Assembly: GCF_037975245.1 (NCBI RefSeq)
Contig: NC_092573.1
Coordinates: 9,582,001 to 9,646,000 of the forward strand
Direction: 5' to 3'
From: Apostichopus japonicus
Taxonomy: Eukaryota > Echinodermata > Holothuroidea > Aspidochirotida > Stichopodidae
DNA: 64,000 nt
Made by a program: the position numbers and the translations under genes
Notes under the pieces: model-generated
The model's input: the letters and a program-made list of their open reading frames with translations, nothing else
The model's database searches: none
What the model was told of the DNA's origin: nothing
In this document: piece by piece, positions 22,704 to 36,965 of the stretch
Numbering within the stretch: the stretch's first letter is position 1
Layout of the letters: each line of letters starts with the position of its first letter

Positions 22704-25700
22704 CGATATGACAGCGCCCTCTGTTCTAACGCTGGAAAGATTATATCTAGACATAGCTCTGGCTCGGACAGCATACGTCATCGTCACGTGAATCCTAACG
22801 AGGGCACGCTAAAATTAGAAGTGGGTGGATTGCCTATAAAATGCCATGCATCTTAGATAAATAAAAATAATACGCCCACGGTTTATACGGAAATTGAACG
22901 TTAATATATAAGAACACATTTAGGGAAATGAGAGTTTATATACAATCCTTCCTTACATAAATAAAATTATATGGATTTCACAGCAAATATTGATTCTTAC
23001 ATATAAGGAATTAGTACATATAAATCAATAAAAAATTTCCATATCCTTATTCTATAGCGGAACATATCCTCATAACTAGAAGAAGTTATAGTCAATTGAA
23101 TTCCAAAGCTTCAGATTTTTGTAGGAATTTAGTGCAAATTGTCTTCATTTTTAAAGTTTAAGTATACTTTTGAATGTGAAAATATGGAAATTTACGTTCA
23201 TGCAAGCTACAGTTTACCAGCTCAGGCGACAGCTCAACTTTGAAGGCTTTCATATAGAAGGTTATATATGACACTTTAGGAAAACTTACGAACGTGAAAA
23301 GATTTCAGCCATTTCAATTTGTACGGTAACAATGCCACCTAATATTCTACTGAGACGAAAGTGAAAATGGGTTGTTGTTTATTGCCTGCACACAGTGCAA
23401 AAATCTGCGCTTGCAGTTTTCTTTCCCCATCTATTGCATTTATCACTTTTGTATCATTCGGGATGGCTTCAGACATAGGATAAAGACCTCCTAATAACGA
23501 AAGCAAGTCATGCTGAATGTAACCAAATATATGCATAACATACACGTTAGCTCTAGCTGATTTAAGTATACTATCTTCAATAACACGTATTGCAAAACGT
23601 TATTATGTGTATGAACGTCTATTTTTGAAGTTATCTTTATAAATAGTAGTCTGTATTTTGCAATCTCTCAAAGAACAAAGATCTACAATTGGTTATTAGC
23701 AGCGGTATTCTTTCCATTCACACGGCATAATACATAGAGGGTGATAACTATTAGGAATATGTTAACGAGTTAGTTGCATATTAACCTGGTTAAGACGAAG
23801 ACGTTCGATGAAAAAACAAACGAATATTAGTTGATTATATTACACTTGATTCATCCATTCATGATTATCATTACCGATGTCGGCCCAAAAAGACTTGTTC
23901 TGATCTCAGGATTAGATATAGAGGTATAAGAATAGAGTTATGACAATCATACACATGACTCTGATTTGGTAGACATTTTAACACAAGTAAACAATTCGAA
24001 CTAATAAGAATTGAGAAGATTTACAACAATGGCATAAAGAAACCTCGAGAAGCAACTTTATTACGTAGGTTTTACCGACTTATACCATACCATGTCAATA
24101 AGGGATAGTGTAGCCTTCCCAAACGCCATGCAACGTTTAGATCTTTACCATCAGATTCTGTAGATTTTACCAATAAATTTGATATATACTTTAAAATCTT
24201 AAGTTAAAAATGTCACAAAGTTTGATTCGCCTTTGCAATTTGAATTGAAGCAATGATGTTTTAGTACTATTCGATTTTGAAAATGTATAATGTTAACAAA
24301 AATAATCACATTCATACTACATTGATCATGTTATATACTCCCGAGCTGTTGCTTCTCCATACCGCCCATGTTGATTGCAAAGGCAAATGGAGAACAATTT
24401 TTGTTTTATAGCAAGAAACGGTTTTGAAATACTTAGGACCTGGCGACTTGTCTTCCAACACACAACCGACGTATCAATTGACTGTCAGAGTATTAAACTT
24501 GCTTAGAGAATCAATACGCAGACAAACAAAAGTGGTAGTTTGTTTTTCATTCATTTATGGGTAAAAGCCAGAACCTCCGTTTGTGCGAGGGATGGAATTT
24601 GAAGCACATTTTCAATTGTGTTTGCTGAAATGTTGTACAATAAGTAACCATAAGTAGTCGATTCAATAAAATGATGCATGTACAGCAAAATGATAGAATC
24701 AAAACATAGTTAAGATGTAGCATGTTGCTATGGGAACGAAAACCTATTGACGCGAGGAACAAAATGCAAAAAAAAAGGGGATTTTACATGGATTGTTGGA
24801 GGAAATTAGGACAGAGCTTAACGAAAGTTATCACCAGAAGGCTGTACGGAAATTGAGTATTATATTGTACAGTACTGTGAAAAGACAAAACCCCTGTTGA
24901 CAAACAAGGAGACAGTATTAGGATCATTTAATATGTTGCGTTTTATTCCATACTATAACGTATATATACTGTAATTCTTTTTCATCAAAATATTGAATAA
25001 CGTTAATCTGGAGTAAAGTAAAGAAAGTTGATATTTGGTGAGAAAGCATAATATGACACATGTTTAAACTTCAAAACAACTCACTGTAAACTGAATGACC
25101 ACATGGCTACCCATAGACAGGAGAAATATGAAACTTCCTTTTTAAAGTTTAAGGGCTGACTCTGGATATTTAGCAATCTAAAGCAAATATGAATAATCAT
25201 TATATCTCAAATTCAGAGGGGAAAAAATCACACAAACACAGATATTTGTAACACATTTAAGCCTAGTTTTGGACTAATGATCAGTTGGTCATATACCCTA
25301 TATATAAGAAACCGCATAGTTTACGGAGGTAAAGTGTTGGTGGTGTTATTATAGCTTATGTCATTATTCTAATTGAGGTTTATTCAAATATAAGGGGCCA
25401 ACTGGGAACCATGCAGATAAGCTCACACCAGAATTTACACTGTGTTAAACATTTCATATACAGTGTTTTAACTTGTACTGTACATACATCTTCGTAAAGG
25501 AAACTAGTTACATTTTGTAAATTTTGCACGCATAAAGACCGGTGGGATTTTTGCTTTGGTCAAAGTTCTTTATCTGAGTTCTGTCCATAGGGCACAATTT
25601 TTTAACCTGACATAGGGGCCATTTTCCACAAAACTCTGTGGGACCAACTTTGAAGTCTAGTGGTTCCATCATTTGCGAATTCATTTAGCCATCATTGATC

Positions 25701-28181
25701 TTGGTAGTAACGTCTAAATTTAGGAAGAATCACATTGACAATATTTCAGTGAAATATTTGCAACAGGTTCTGGAGGGCTGTAATATCTGGACAACGTTGG
25801 TAATACAGAGCTAACTTTTTATGTAACTACATTATGTGTATCCTTAAACTAAGTTTCAGCAAAGTCTGGGTGGTCACCTGGCAATCCATTGAAATTCCGA
25901 AGAAATCTCAATTACGACAACCCCCACCCCCCCCCAACAAAAAGAAATAAGTTTTAGGTGTTAAGGGTATAATTTGTTGATACTTTTGGGAGTTTCATAT
26001 ATATTACAGCAATTTTACCTCTGGAAACTAAACTTTCCTGTATTAAAACGCGAGGGACGGAATTTTCACTTAATTTTTGATATTTTTTTAAAACAGTTTT
26101 TGAACTTTTATTGTGTTTGAAATTTATGAATTAAAGAATGAACATGAATGTAAAGAAGGAACGTAAACAACCTAGTTAATCTATAGTTAAGTCATTTTAA
26201 TCGAAATCCGTCCGTCGCGTATAAACCCTGTTATTTATAACTTAAATCACCAGTTTTGTCTAAAAAAAAACACAATTTTTGCAACTGCCTTTTTTAATTT
26301 CATAAGCTTTAATTAGTTGTGCCACAAACCAGGAGTGAATGTTTCCTATTGACAGTACATATCAAATTCAAGTTTGTGGTTGGCCAGCTTTGGCTTTCAT
26401 CCATATCTTTTGTGCACTAAATTATTTAACTGAAATGCAATTGTGTCCTCAATAATAATCCCCTGGTCTTCTCCACGTCTTGAGCTACTCAGCAATTAAA
26501 AATTCGTATCTTTGAATCCCCGTCGCCTCCCCTACCAAGCCCGTGTAATCTCCATCCTAACCAGCAAATGTCTCATTTTATCGATTTCATTGTGATCCAC
26601 ACAGTCCAGTATTAATTTAACTGATTCCTGCATTGATGGAATAGTCGACAAGTTTATAGAGAATACCTGTTCTTATGTTAAACATCATGGGCCATACATA
26701 GACATAAGCATAGACCAGAAAACGCAGGTCCCTTATGAAGAAGCCCTCCGTGAAATGAACAAAATATAGTGTCATTTCGCATACACACCACCCTCACCTC
26801 TCCCAGCCGTTCCTTTTGTTAGTCCTCCTTCAATGCTCCAATTCTCTCACATCAATCGACACTCGAGTGGTACTCAAACATCTCGGTTATAAGTACTCAA
26901 ATTTGTATTCTAGAAACTTGATCGAGTTCAAAATCAACTTTTTGATTTACGACAACAGCCGTAGCTGAAGTAACAACTGTCTGCCTATTCGTGGTTTGAT
27001 TCGATTTTAATTTTGATTAATTTTTTTATAATATACATTTTAATATACAAAGCTATAGTTAACTCCATGACTTGTTGTTCTATGTAGCTGCTCTCATAGA
27101 AGGTTTTTTGTTTTTATTTAATAGACAGATTTTTCCATATGTATGGAGCACAGCTGGCCAGGACATTTGGCAAGCGAAATTACATTGCAGGCTTGTATCA
27201 TTGAAATTTGACATATATTTGATCAGTGTTAATTGCTAGTTGATTTAACGGAATAATGTTAGTGAAATTACACATTGCACCTATTTAAGTCGCCCTTGAT
27301 ACTGCTTGGCTTTCTTTTTGCATTTCACAATTCATTTAATATTAAGTGGGCTCGGTTTTGATGAAACACAATCACAAAAATATATAAAATCGTGCCTTCT
27401 CCTTGTGCGTTGAGATGTTTCATCTTATAAGATTGATTTGATTCTTGCTAGAAGAAGGAAGAGCTACATTAGACAAAGCATGATACTAGAAACATAATTG
27501 TTCAATGAAGAAGAATCTGGTTGTCAATGTATCAGTTCACGGAGCAGGACGCATGCTAAACTAGTATCGTCAGGCATGATGTGTATTTCGCCAAAGCGGC
27601 AGATGTACTATTAAAAAGGTCGAGAAATCACGAACTCGGAAAGTACTTACTATGAAAAGCGTTCTCGTCATTCAAATTCCAAAATAGACTATACTGGATT
27701 GCGGCATTCCAAACCCTTTTATATAAAACTCCCTTGGTACTCAGATAATGGGAGTCAATCGATACAAAGTCCACTTATTACATATAATATTTCAGTTTGT
27801 CCTCCTTCAACACCCCTCTCCCCTAGACCGCCATTATCTCCTCTCCCCATCTCTTCATCATCTTATTTTAACTATCATATACATAGCTAGTCGTTCCACT
27901 ATGAATGTTTTCCATTTCCTCACCATGTTCTTCCTTCAGTCAATCCAGTTCAATGTGCAGTACACCTTTGCTTTGTTCGATGCTGCATTAAGCCCTTTCC
28001 ATAAAGCAAGCCATCTAATGGGACATTTTTCCTGTCTCATCTCCCATCCGCATATACCTTCTTCCCTCCGAGGAGTCGTTACGCCCTAGCAACTCCCTGC
28101 TCCCTCCTTCCGTATCATCCTATACATCGCCATAGTGTCCTCTGGTCATCCCAGATACACCGTGCAGTCACTGTCATAAAG
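22704..28181. other. AT-rich intergenic stretch between THAP element and gene B
   Basis: I see no exon, RNA gene or element with clear ends. Open frames at 27699-28089 are low-complexity Ser/Pro/Leu-rich readings of a pyrimidine-rich strand just downstream of gene B, and are not supported as genes. Poly-C near 25926-25936 is a simple repeat. Confidence 0.35.
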
Positions 28182-29296
28182 CTACTCATCCAGTCCGATA
28201 TTTTCATCATCAGATGGATCATCCAAAGAATTGGTGTCAAAATCGGACCACACCTCTATGTCATCATCGTCACCTTCTCTTTCTCTCACTGTGACGGTTT
28301 CATCCATCTTTTTGCCGCCCTGCTCATTCTCTTTCTCATTTTTTTCCTCCTCCTCCTCCTGGTCGGTTTCTTCCTCATCCTGTGTTTCAAACATCCGACA
28401 TAGACTCCTGTTTTCCACCCTTTTGAGGCTCTCAGGTCCTGGAGTAAAGGTGGAGAGGTTTGATGTATTGACCTCATCGTGCGGTAGTTTAGATACTCTC
28501 GTTATAGGAAGATTGTTTTTCGGTGTTTCTTCTTCCTCTAACATTACTGATTCACGGTTGATCAATCCGTTCACTCTCAGAGATATGTGTGTCCCTGACA
28601 TCATAAAGTCTACACTTTCTACATTCTCGCGTCGTGTTCTTAATTTGCTAAACGCAAAACAAAGACACGACACTAGAACTGCTCCACAAGCTCCAATGAT
28701 TGCAATAATTATGATGAAATCCCCATTTTCCCCTGTGCCTTCACTGTGGGTGGAAGTTTTGGACAGAGATGAACTTGAATGTGTACTGGTTATCAATGGA
28801 CTGTATGATCGTGTGGTTGTAGTTTGTTTAACCGTAGATGATATAATGGGACTCGATGTTTCACGTCTAGTTGTTGACTCCGTGGTCATCCCTGTGCTTT
28901 CTGTAACTGCACTAGATCCATGACTGTATGTAGGAAAGGTTCGTTTCGTGGTGGTTGCTTCGCTCTGTGTTGTTATAGTCTCTGATGATAATGGTGTCGA
29001 TGATGACGTTGATGTTGGTGACGACGTCATTGTTCCGTCTGATGTAGTGATCTTATTGGGCGGCGAAGACTCCTGACCAGTCGTGGTGCTAGTTGTACTT
29101 AATGATGTCGATAACGACGGACGATTACTGTTTGGTATCGGTGTCACTGACAGCATATCAGACCTAGGACTTAGACTCGTGATTTCATTCTCTGTAGAGT
29201 TTTCATTGTCTTCAAACACAGTTGTGAAGAACTGTATTTCGGTGACCACATCGGTATCTCCTTGGTCATCGTTGATTGTCGGTGTTAAGGAAGCCT
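28182..29296 (-). CDS. Gene B exon 2: mucin-like type I membrane protein
   Basis: This is the second of two coding exons; exon 1 is at 34623-34698. The - strand acceptor TTATTCTGCAG precedes AGGCTTCC, and two bases complete the phase-1 codon from exon 1. The predicted protein has 396 residues. The ectodomain (about 27-218) is mostly Ser, Thr and Pro, with runs such as STTSTTTG, expected to be densely O-glycosylated. The membrane span is about 219-241 ([20 protein letters not shown]), followed by SKLRTRR. The tail of about 155 residues contains TFTPGPE (308-314), then a long acidic region ending DDENIGLDE. It shares with gene C the ectodomain block T-x-FED..N.T...SPRS.M (about 50-73) and TFTPGPE. 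The family is not recognised; an adhesion or receptor role is only a guess from topology. A 230-codon frame on the opposite strand is its shadow. Confidence 0.8.
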
Positions 29297-29343
29297 CTGC
29301 AGAATAAAATATGATTATATTGGTTATTAGGTATTATTAGGTG

Positions 29344-29560
<217 letters not shown>

Positions 29561-31455
29561 GTTTAGTTTAGGACCCTATAGGAGAGGAAAAAACTGAAGA
29601 CACTCAGACCCGATTACCATGCTTAAAGTGCTTGTCCAAAGCATTCTTAAACCCATTGACACTACTTGCAAGTACAACTTTCTCAGGCAAATCGTTCCAC
29701 TCATTCACAACCCTATTAGGAAAAAGTTATGCCGAATATTAATCCTACTTTGTGACTTTTGGAGTTTAAGACAATGACCTCTGGTACAACTATTATTAGC
29801 AAACCTGAAAAGTCGGTAAAGTTTATAAATTGTCAAAACCATACATAATCTTGAAAACCTGAATATATATATCTCTTATATATTCTTCACTGGTTAAAGA
29901 TTTGCGTATAAAATATCTTTTGATCTGAAACTTAAAAAGAAGTAACGTTTCTCTTGCCCTAATTACATCTCGGAAAAATTATAACATTTAACCGAACAAT
30001 ACATACATTTAAAATGAACTTTCATTTCAAATCCAGCGATTTACATCAATTTCCAAGCTGAAGTGCAACATAAATAATCATAGCTATTACATTCAGGAAC
30101 AAACGTCAGATGTTTCAGTTTCAGTTCAATTAATATGGGTAAGTCAAAGAAAACACATTGTGCGATTTTACCTCCTATGATAGTCTGATATAGTAATACG
30201 CATGCTTTATCGTATTAGCCTATACACTTTCAATATAGCTAATTGTAGATCAATTTGACAGTACTGTAAGTACAGTGTAACCTTCTATTTAAAGTACAAC
30301 TTCATATACAAATTGCAAAGGGCAGAATTAACAGAAAGTAACAGTGACAATTCCAATGTGAATTGTTTTCACGTAAAGTTGATGCATCAGAACTCATCAT
30401 AATGCTGCCTGACCTTTTCCCTTCCCCCCTCCTCCTTCCGGCCGCGAAATTATTTCGACCTAAAATCTCGACTATGTAGTATGTATAGCTGTCTGGATTT
30501 CTTCAATATGTAGTATGGCATAGGCAAAATTGTATAGATCGATATAGGTCAGAATTACGTTTCTCACCAGACATGAAATAAGTAATCAGGGGAAAAGTCA
30601 AGCCCCGTGGCCCGGGTCCGGGGAATTTGGAGGACGTGCCCTCTCACCCTCAACCCGGGCAGACTATTGTGCCCACATCTCTACCAGGACTCCAGTGCCC
30701 CTCCTTACTTAACGGGTTGGTTCCCCTCCTTAAATTATCAGTGCCCTCTCCATCTCCAAATTTCTGGATAGGAGCCTGGGCAGAGTATGGGGACGGGTTG
30801 TTTGGTAAGCAAATGGAGTGGGGTGGGGCCGTAAAGATGTATAGTGATAGGAATTCAAGGTATGTTATGACATCATTACAAGCTGACGCAGTATGGGTTA
30901 TGCTTCCTTAAAGTAATATATCAAAGAAGAGCTACTGCTGCTGCACTGTATATTTTATGATATAATTTTATGATTAATTTACGACTTGTTTAACAAATGT
31001 TATACTTTCCTTTAAACGACAGTTTATACATGCTACGCATACTAGATAGTTGAAGTGAATACTTCCTGCTCTTCACATTTATTAATACACATAATGTACA
31101 GTCATGATAGTGTTAAACTCGGCGGTTGTAAAGCTTCTTTCTAAAAGCCCACATTCATTCACTTTATTTTAGTCTATTCTCTTATTTGACACTGACAAAA
31201 CTTATCCTTAGTTAACAGTACTGAGTATAACGGGTCTTATTGTACAATCCAACAAAAACGCATTTTTGTTATTATTACTGATTATTAACTGATATTACTG
31301 ATAACTGATATCTCTTCTCTTTAAAGGAACTCATTCTAAACATCGAAACTATATATTACACTGTATAACTATTATAGTGACGTCTCTGATTCTTCACACA
31401 TCTAGGCATAATCCATCAATTAATGTCAAAGTAAAGACGTCAAAATAAAATAAAA
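29561..31455. other. Gene B intron, unresolved sequence
   Basis: This is intronic DNA between the two coding exons of gene B. No nested gene is supported. A GC-rich patch near 30600-30830 gives a 94-codon frame without family resemblance; it looks like repeat-derived sequence. Confidence 0.35.
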
Positions 31456-31663
31456 CTGTTAGCAAACTGCTTATCCACTAGAGAGCCTGTGTAATAGAAT
31501 GTGTAAAAGTAAGTTGGCCTGACGTTTCGATCCAGGCTAGCAGGATCTTCTTCAAACTAGAGGCTAAATGACAAGAAGTTTGAAGAAGTTTCTGCTCCTT
31601 GTCATTTAGCCTCTGAAGAAGATCCTGCTAGGATCGAAACGTCAGGCCAACTTACTTTTACAC
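31456..31663. repeat. GTTGGCCTGACG palindromic repeat, copy 1
   Basis: The left half contains AGTTGGCCTGACGTTTCGATC, AGCAGGATCTTCTTC and GGCTAAATGACAAG; the right half contains the same blocks as reverse complement, with a loop of a few tens of bases. CTGTTAGCAAACTGCTTATC marks the outer left edge. Further copies lie at 41601-41985 and 48521-48629. A MITE or fold-back family, inside the gene B intron. Confidence 0.85.
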
Positions 31664-32010
31664 GAAATAAAGACGTGTTATAAACTCTTTAAAGAGGGAC
31701 GCTGAGTGAGTATAGAATCATGAATCACTTTGTACCGGCAAGGAGGTAAACATATCTATCACCGGTTTTGCATTTCAGCAGGCTAATCCAATTGATAATG
31801 TCTCTGAATCTGCATTGTCAAGAATGACCATTACAGCATCAGTTTGTTTTTCTTTCGTTTTTCTCGTTTTCAATTTTGTCTATTTGTTAATTTGTTTTCT
31901 TTATCTGCAATTTGTCAAAATTGATTGCCTGAAAAAAGAAACAACACAAAATTACTTCAATAAATATTTCCAGTCATCAAAATCATCATCATACAGTTAT
32001 GACTCAATGC

Positions 32011-32355
32011 CAGGAGCGCAATTATCAGTTTTGTACAAGAGGAGGTAGGGGGCTACGAGTTTATTTCGTCCAGTGTAGTGGTTTAATGATAGGAAGGGAT
32101 CCCTCAACTTGAAAAAGTTTGGTAAAATTGGTAAACTAGTGCTACTTTTAGCTACTTTTGAAACAAAATGATGTGTAAATGATGTATCTTCGGCTAGTTG
32201 TAGTTTTCACTGCACGTGCATGTTCTATATTATGCACCGTATACACTGGGATTCTTTGGTAATAAGTTTTGTCCGCCAGTGGGGGCTAACCCTCTCATAT
32301 CCCTCTGGAGTGGCTAAAGCCTCTCCCCTTCCTAGTATACGTGGTTGCGCCCCTG
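32011..32355. mobile_element. Probable hAT-like MITE
   Basis: The ends CAGGAGCGCAATTA and CGTGGTTGCGCCCCTG are imperfect inverted repeats of the CAGGGGCGC type. Flanking octamers (CTCAATGC and CACAACAT) agree at only some positions, so the target duplication has decayed or the borders are slightly off. It lies in the gene B intron. Confidence 0.5.
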
Positions 32356-33589
32356 CACAACATTTTGTTTAGCTAAGAAATCTTCAAAATGACTTTTACA
32401 TTTCCTCCACGTTTCCGCTCTTGCGGGAATTATGTTTATTTACTGTCTGTGATACAAACGTGTATATTACAGGATATACTAACAGTGTGCAATAAATTAA
32501 ACATGGTACGTACTAGAACCTCTGTATCATTATACACTATTTAAGATAAAGGTTACAGTTAATAACACATATATGTTTGTTTCCTCAATAGTTGTGAATA
32601 AACACAGGAAACGATCAAGATCTCATCAATTTCAAGTAAAAAAAATCATTTCCTCTCTCTGTTTCTCAAGTTTAATATATATGTCAACTTGATGTTGGGT
32701 GACATTGAATAGAAAGGACGATTTTTGACGTTTTGTACATCTGTTTATCATGCATAATTAACGTTCTTGCCGACAATACAACCAGTTTAGACAGTTTCCT
32801 AATGATAATACCTCTTTGAACTGTCCCTCATACCATGCTTCAAAGCACTCGTATTGACAGTAAAAACAGTTCCTAACATTCATTTGATAGCAACATAATA
32901 TTCATACTGCTCATACTGACACTAAGAGTGCTCGGGAAGCGGGACATGGCAGTACAGTGTAGAAGAAAAAAAATTGCCAAACTGGATGGACAATGACTCA
33001 TATGAATTGCTTTCATATGATTTGTGTACATGATTAGGCCTGTTATAAATAATATTTAGACGACATTATCAACATCAAGAGCTTAATTTAAATACAGTAT
33101 TAAACATGTACAAACATATTTGTATTTATTTTAAATACATAAAATACAAAGAACGGGGCAACATATAATCACACTTTGGTCCAACTATAGATATAGTACT
33201 AAATCCTTACTTTCAAGACATGATAGTTCCAAAAACAAACTTTGAATTTAGAATTTGACCGTATCCAAAAATAAATTGTTATCAACCAATTAATGAGTAG
33301 CCCTCATGATCATACGGTAACAGTCTCGAGGTAAGGGGACTGGGCTTCAGAGTTTTTCATGCCCAGTTTTTCATGCCCATCTTGAGTGAGTATTATTCAA
33401 ACAAGTATCATGTAGCACAAAAGAACTAATAATCTAATCATCAACAGTATTTATACGACGCTTAAGCGATTACAAATGTTGGAGAAACCCGCAAGGGCTT
33501 ATGGATTACAACTTACACGTCGGGTGGCTTCCAATTCAACATTTTAACTCAAATTTGGAATCTTTTCAATTTAGAAAGTCATTTCAGAT

Positions 33590-33727
33590 GGGATAACCGT
33601 AGTTTGATCTTGGATGAAAAACCCACCCTACTATGACCCGGCCGGGAATCGAACCCGGAACCTCCGGATTGCTAAGCCTCACAGCTTCAAATGCCACCGC
33701 CTTTATCCACTCGGCCACATTACCGGT
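33590..33727 (-). repeat. tRNA-derived SINE
   Basis: On the - strand the segment about 33724-33632 has a tRNA-like A box (GTGGCCGAGTGG), a B box (GGTTCGATTCC) and a T arm (CCGGG TTCGATT CCCGG), resembling a class II (Leu/Ser) tRNA. The expected acceptor stem does not pair, and non-tRNA sequence continues past it (GGGTTTTTCATCC...). So it is a SINE head rather than a functional tRNA gene. Its frame encodes a typical SINE artefact peptide. Confidence 0.75.
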
Positions 33728-34622
33728 ATAACTAACACTTAGTGCAGATAAAACAGCAATTTTGCCACGAACAGTGGGAGAATTTATACCGATCATGTTG
33801 GCAAGGGGGAGAAGGTCAGGGGGGATCAAGGATATTAAAACAGAAGGGTCGTTGAAGTGGAATCCCGAGTATGGGGTAAGTGCTCTTCGCCAGAAGAAAA
33901 TTCAGGAAGATGGACTTAAAATGGTGCATTCTGATTCATATTAAGGCTATAAATTAGTTCTATTATTAGATCTAGACGCCAAATAGTCATACCGGAGGGG
34001 CGGGGTGGGGGTAGTGACAACCCAACCCTCCCGCCTGGATCCGCGAATGGGGGACTGTAACCCTATTAAGAGGACCTGACAAATCACTTTAAGGGCATAA
34101 AAGAAATGCGAGGCTGCAATAAAGGCTCCCAAACAGTACATAAATGGTTTCCAGATCGCACTACAAACTTTAAACTGAATATGTGTATAGTATCGGTTCC
34201 TTATCGGACTCGTGAAACTCACTTGACGTCACCTACGGTTACAATATAAATCCAAGAAATATCATGTATCATACAATATCATATATACGGTATCATACAA
34301 TCTCATACGGTAACAAGATCGATGTAAGAGTCCTGGGGTGAGCGTGGGTATAAATTGTTTGGCTTTCGTTTCACCGGGACCTATGTTGGGTGAATTTTCA
34401 TAACAAAGAATTCCAATTAACGGTATAAATATATACCATTATGAGCGTTAAGCTTTCGATGCTATAATAGGAGCAGAATCTTCTTCAAACTTGAGGCAGA
34501 TTACATTTTTCTTTTATACGATAGGCCTAACCTTTTTTTATTTTACAGTACAGAATGAGTTGGTTAACAGTTGTTATCCTCCGGTGTTTAGTGGTCAGTA
34601 TATACAAGTAACTGATACTTAC

Positions 34623-34698
34623 CGGCAGCGATTGTTCTATCCGCAACCGTTACTATAGCTACAAATATCATAGCAGCTACATGTGTATATATCGCCAT
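34623..34698 (-). CDS. Gene B exon 1: signal-peptide exon
   Basis: On the - strand ATG at 34698 opens 25 codons starting MAIYTHVAAMIFVAIVTVA and ending TIAA, a good signal peptide with small residues at the end. They are followed by one extra base and the donor GTAAGT. Phase 1 matches the acceptor of the exon at 29296, 5.3 kb away. Sequence further upstream (34699-35300) would be the promoter and 5' untranslated region, but no core elements stand out. Confidence 0.75.
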
Positions 34699-36109
34699 TT
34701 TGTTTGATTTTGAAATTCACTTCATCGGCAATCATTTGCAAGATGCAATGTTCTCCTTCTCTTCATGGTATTGCTACGTATGTATGACACAGATCTCGCC
34801 TATACATTCTGTAATTGTTCGCTTTATGACAAGTCTTACGTCCTGTCGTTGGGAACTTTCGTTTGTAACTCCGAGGGGAAAAAAAGGTATCTCAAATAAT
34901 TGCAAATATAGATGGATAGCCCTTTACATATTTAGACCGAGATAGCCACGTCTGAAATTTGAAGTGAAAGAAGTTGAAATCACAAGTCGCACAAAAATAA
35001 ACCTCAGAATATAGACATCAAGAAGGATTTTATCTAGGACGTAAAGATCACTGTAAATTGACTCAGTGACTCATTTATAACGTTAGCGAAAGAAGATCCT
35101 ACACAGACTCGAGAGTACTGTGAATGATGAAAATCGTTACTATATAGTATATGGATATAGACATATCACAACTAGGCCTATATATGACGCATGCTCTGTA
35201 TATAGTATATGGAGGGACAGCACAGGGTGATATATTATACTGTATAGGAAGCACTAACTTTTGCTATCCTTCAATTACTTTTACTTTCCTAAACGTTATT
35301 CACCATACAGCTTTTCTTTTATATTAAGTGCGTGCTTTTACCAACTCTTTTATGCGTCGATTGTCTTGTTTCCAGTTAAAACCTTTTGATGTACTTGATA
35401 AATATGTATTATATATAGGATTCTCAAATTACTCATCCATATATATTATGGATTAATGACCATAGCTTAAAACGTAGGGTAATTTAAGGAGCCTGTTTTG
35501 ATCATTCCATGATTTATATTTCACTTTGGTGAAGAGAATAATGAAACGGTCATTAAAAGAAAGAAAAAAGACATCCCCTACACCAGAAAGCAAACAAAAA
35601 ACAATTCAAACCTTAGAAGTGAATTGCTGCATTCTGTAGCATATTTAGATATAATGTAGGCCTATTCAGTAGCTCTAAGTGGAATGTTGTTCTAATAAAC
35701 AATAATAAATTCCATATTTCCTCCGATTGATTTAGGTTTGGACCTGAACCTTTATGGGAGGGCTAGAAGGGAACCAATGACTTAACAAAGGAAAGGTTGC
35801 TGCCCTGTGGACATTGATACCGTTTACTGTTAAAGGGGGAGGGTCAGGGGTACAGGGTCCTCCTCCAGAAACAACTTTTTTTAATAATGTAGACATCAAA
35901 GGAGGTATTTCTGAGGCAGATTTAGACTACAAATGAGGTTCACATAAGGAGCCCTGAACGCATTTTGCTTATACATACTTTGTGCGAAGTTGAAAAAGAT
36001 AGGGGGTATATAAATCTGTAGCAATGGTCAAATTTCACTTGCTGAATGAAAAACAAAAACACAAGACTGAACCAATTTCCACGCACTGACACTCAGAGGT
36101 AGCGGTTCA
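34699..36109. other. Upstream region of gene B, no gene seen
   Basis: The sequence is AT-rich with short frames only. No exon or repeat with clear ends is seen. Confidence 0.35.
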
Positions 36110-36187
36110 CGGTCCCCAGGCCCCAGAATCCCAGGACCCAGGCCCCCAGGACCCCAGACCCCCAGGCCCCTAAGCCCCAGGCCCCCT
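36110..36187. repeat. C-rich CCCCAGG repeat (G-rich on - strand)
   Basis: Irregular units of CCCCAGG and CCCCAGA repeat about nine times. The - strand therefore carries many closely spaced runs of three or more G, a potential G-quadruplex site. Confidence 0.75.
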
Positions 36188-36965
36188 TTTTTGCAAGACA
36201 ACTGTAATTGCCCACTTCGATACATAACAAGTGCCCGTTTCGGAAGATATACCCTTTTTTGTTATGTATGAAAGAGCCCTTTTTTGAAGCTATATTAAAA
36301 GAAAATGATTAAAAGGTTCTGTTGATGCCAACTTAAAGAAAAATGTTATAACAAAAGTGCCAATATGTTATAATAACATACTGGAAACTGCGGTGTGGAG
36401 TCTATTTTGTCGGACACTTTTAAAGTAACTTTGTGGTTTGACCTCCTCGAAAAGGGGGAGGCTCTACCATGGTGGAGAACCTATATCCTTCGGTGTGCAT
36501 AGGATTTAGACTTTAGAGAATCTTTTATGATAGTTGAGACATCTCCTCCGACCCTCATATGAGATAAAATAATCATAGAAGGTTCGTTCACTTTGGGATC
36601 GTTCGGAACACCGAAGGAGTGCACAAGTGGGTTACTATACAAGATTTGGAGCCCTCCGGGTGTCCGCCACCCCCCCCCCCCTTATTTGTCAACCTCAAAC
36701 AAAATTCAACAGAATTTATTAACTTAACCTTCCTTTTAGATCTAATTTTAGACCTAATTTATAGTATAAATATGACTCTTATGGCGCGAACGATTTACCG
36801 TAAAATCACTGCGCCCGCCCATGTCAGCATGTCCATGACACAAATGTAAACAAAATAGTCTGCACATGCGGGGCGATCAAGATTTAAACGCAGTCCTATA
36901 CTCGTATCGTCCACTTTTACAATTCCACGGAGGAAACGTCTAAAAACACCTGTTTATTCATTGCA

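Noticed and set aside
28231-28923. 230-codon open frame on the + strand
   Set aside because: It is antisense to gene B exon 2; the Ser/Asp-rich sense sequence creates an open Ser/Val-rich reading on the other strand. It has no splice or family support.
33632-33724. tRNA gene (Leu/Ser-like) on the - strand
   Set aside because: A and B boxes and a T arm are present, but the acceptor stem does not pair and repeat sequence continues beyond it; it is called a SINE.
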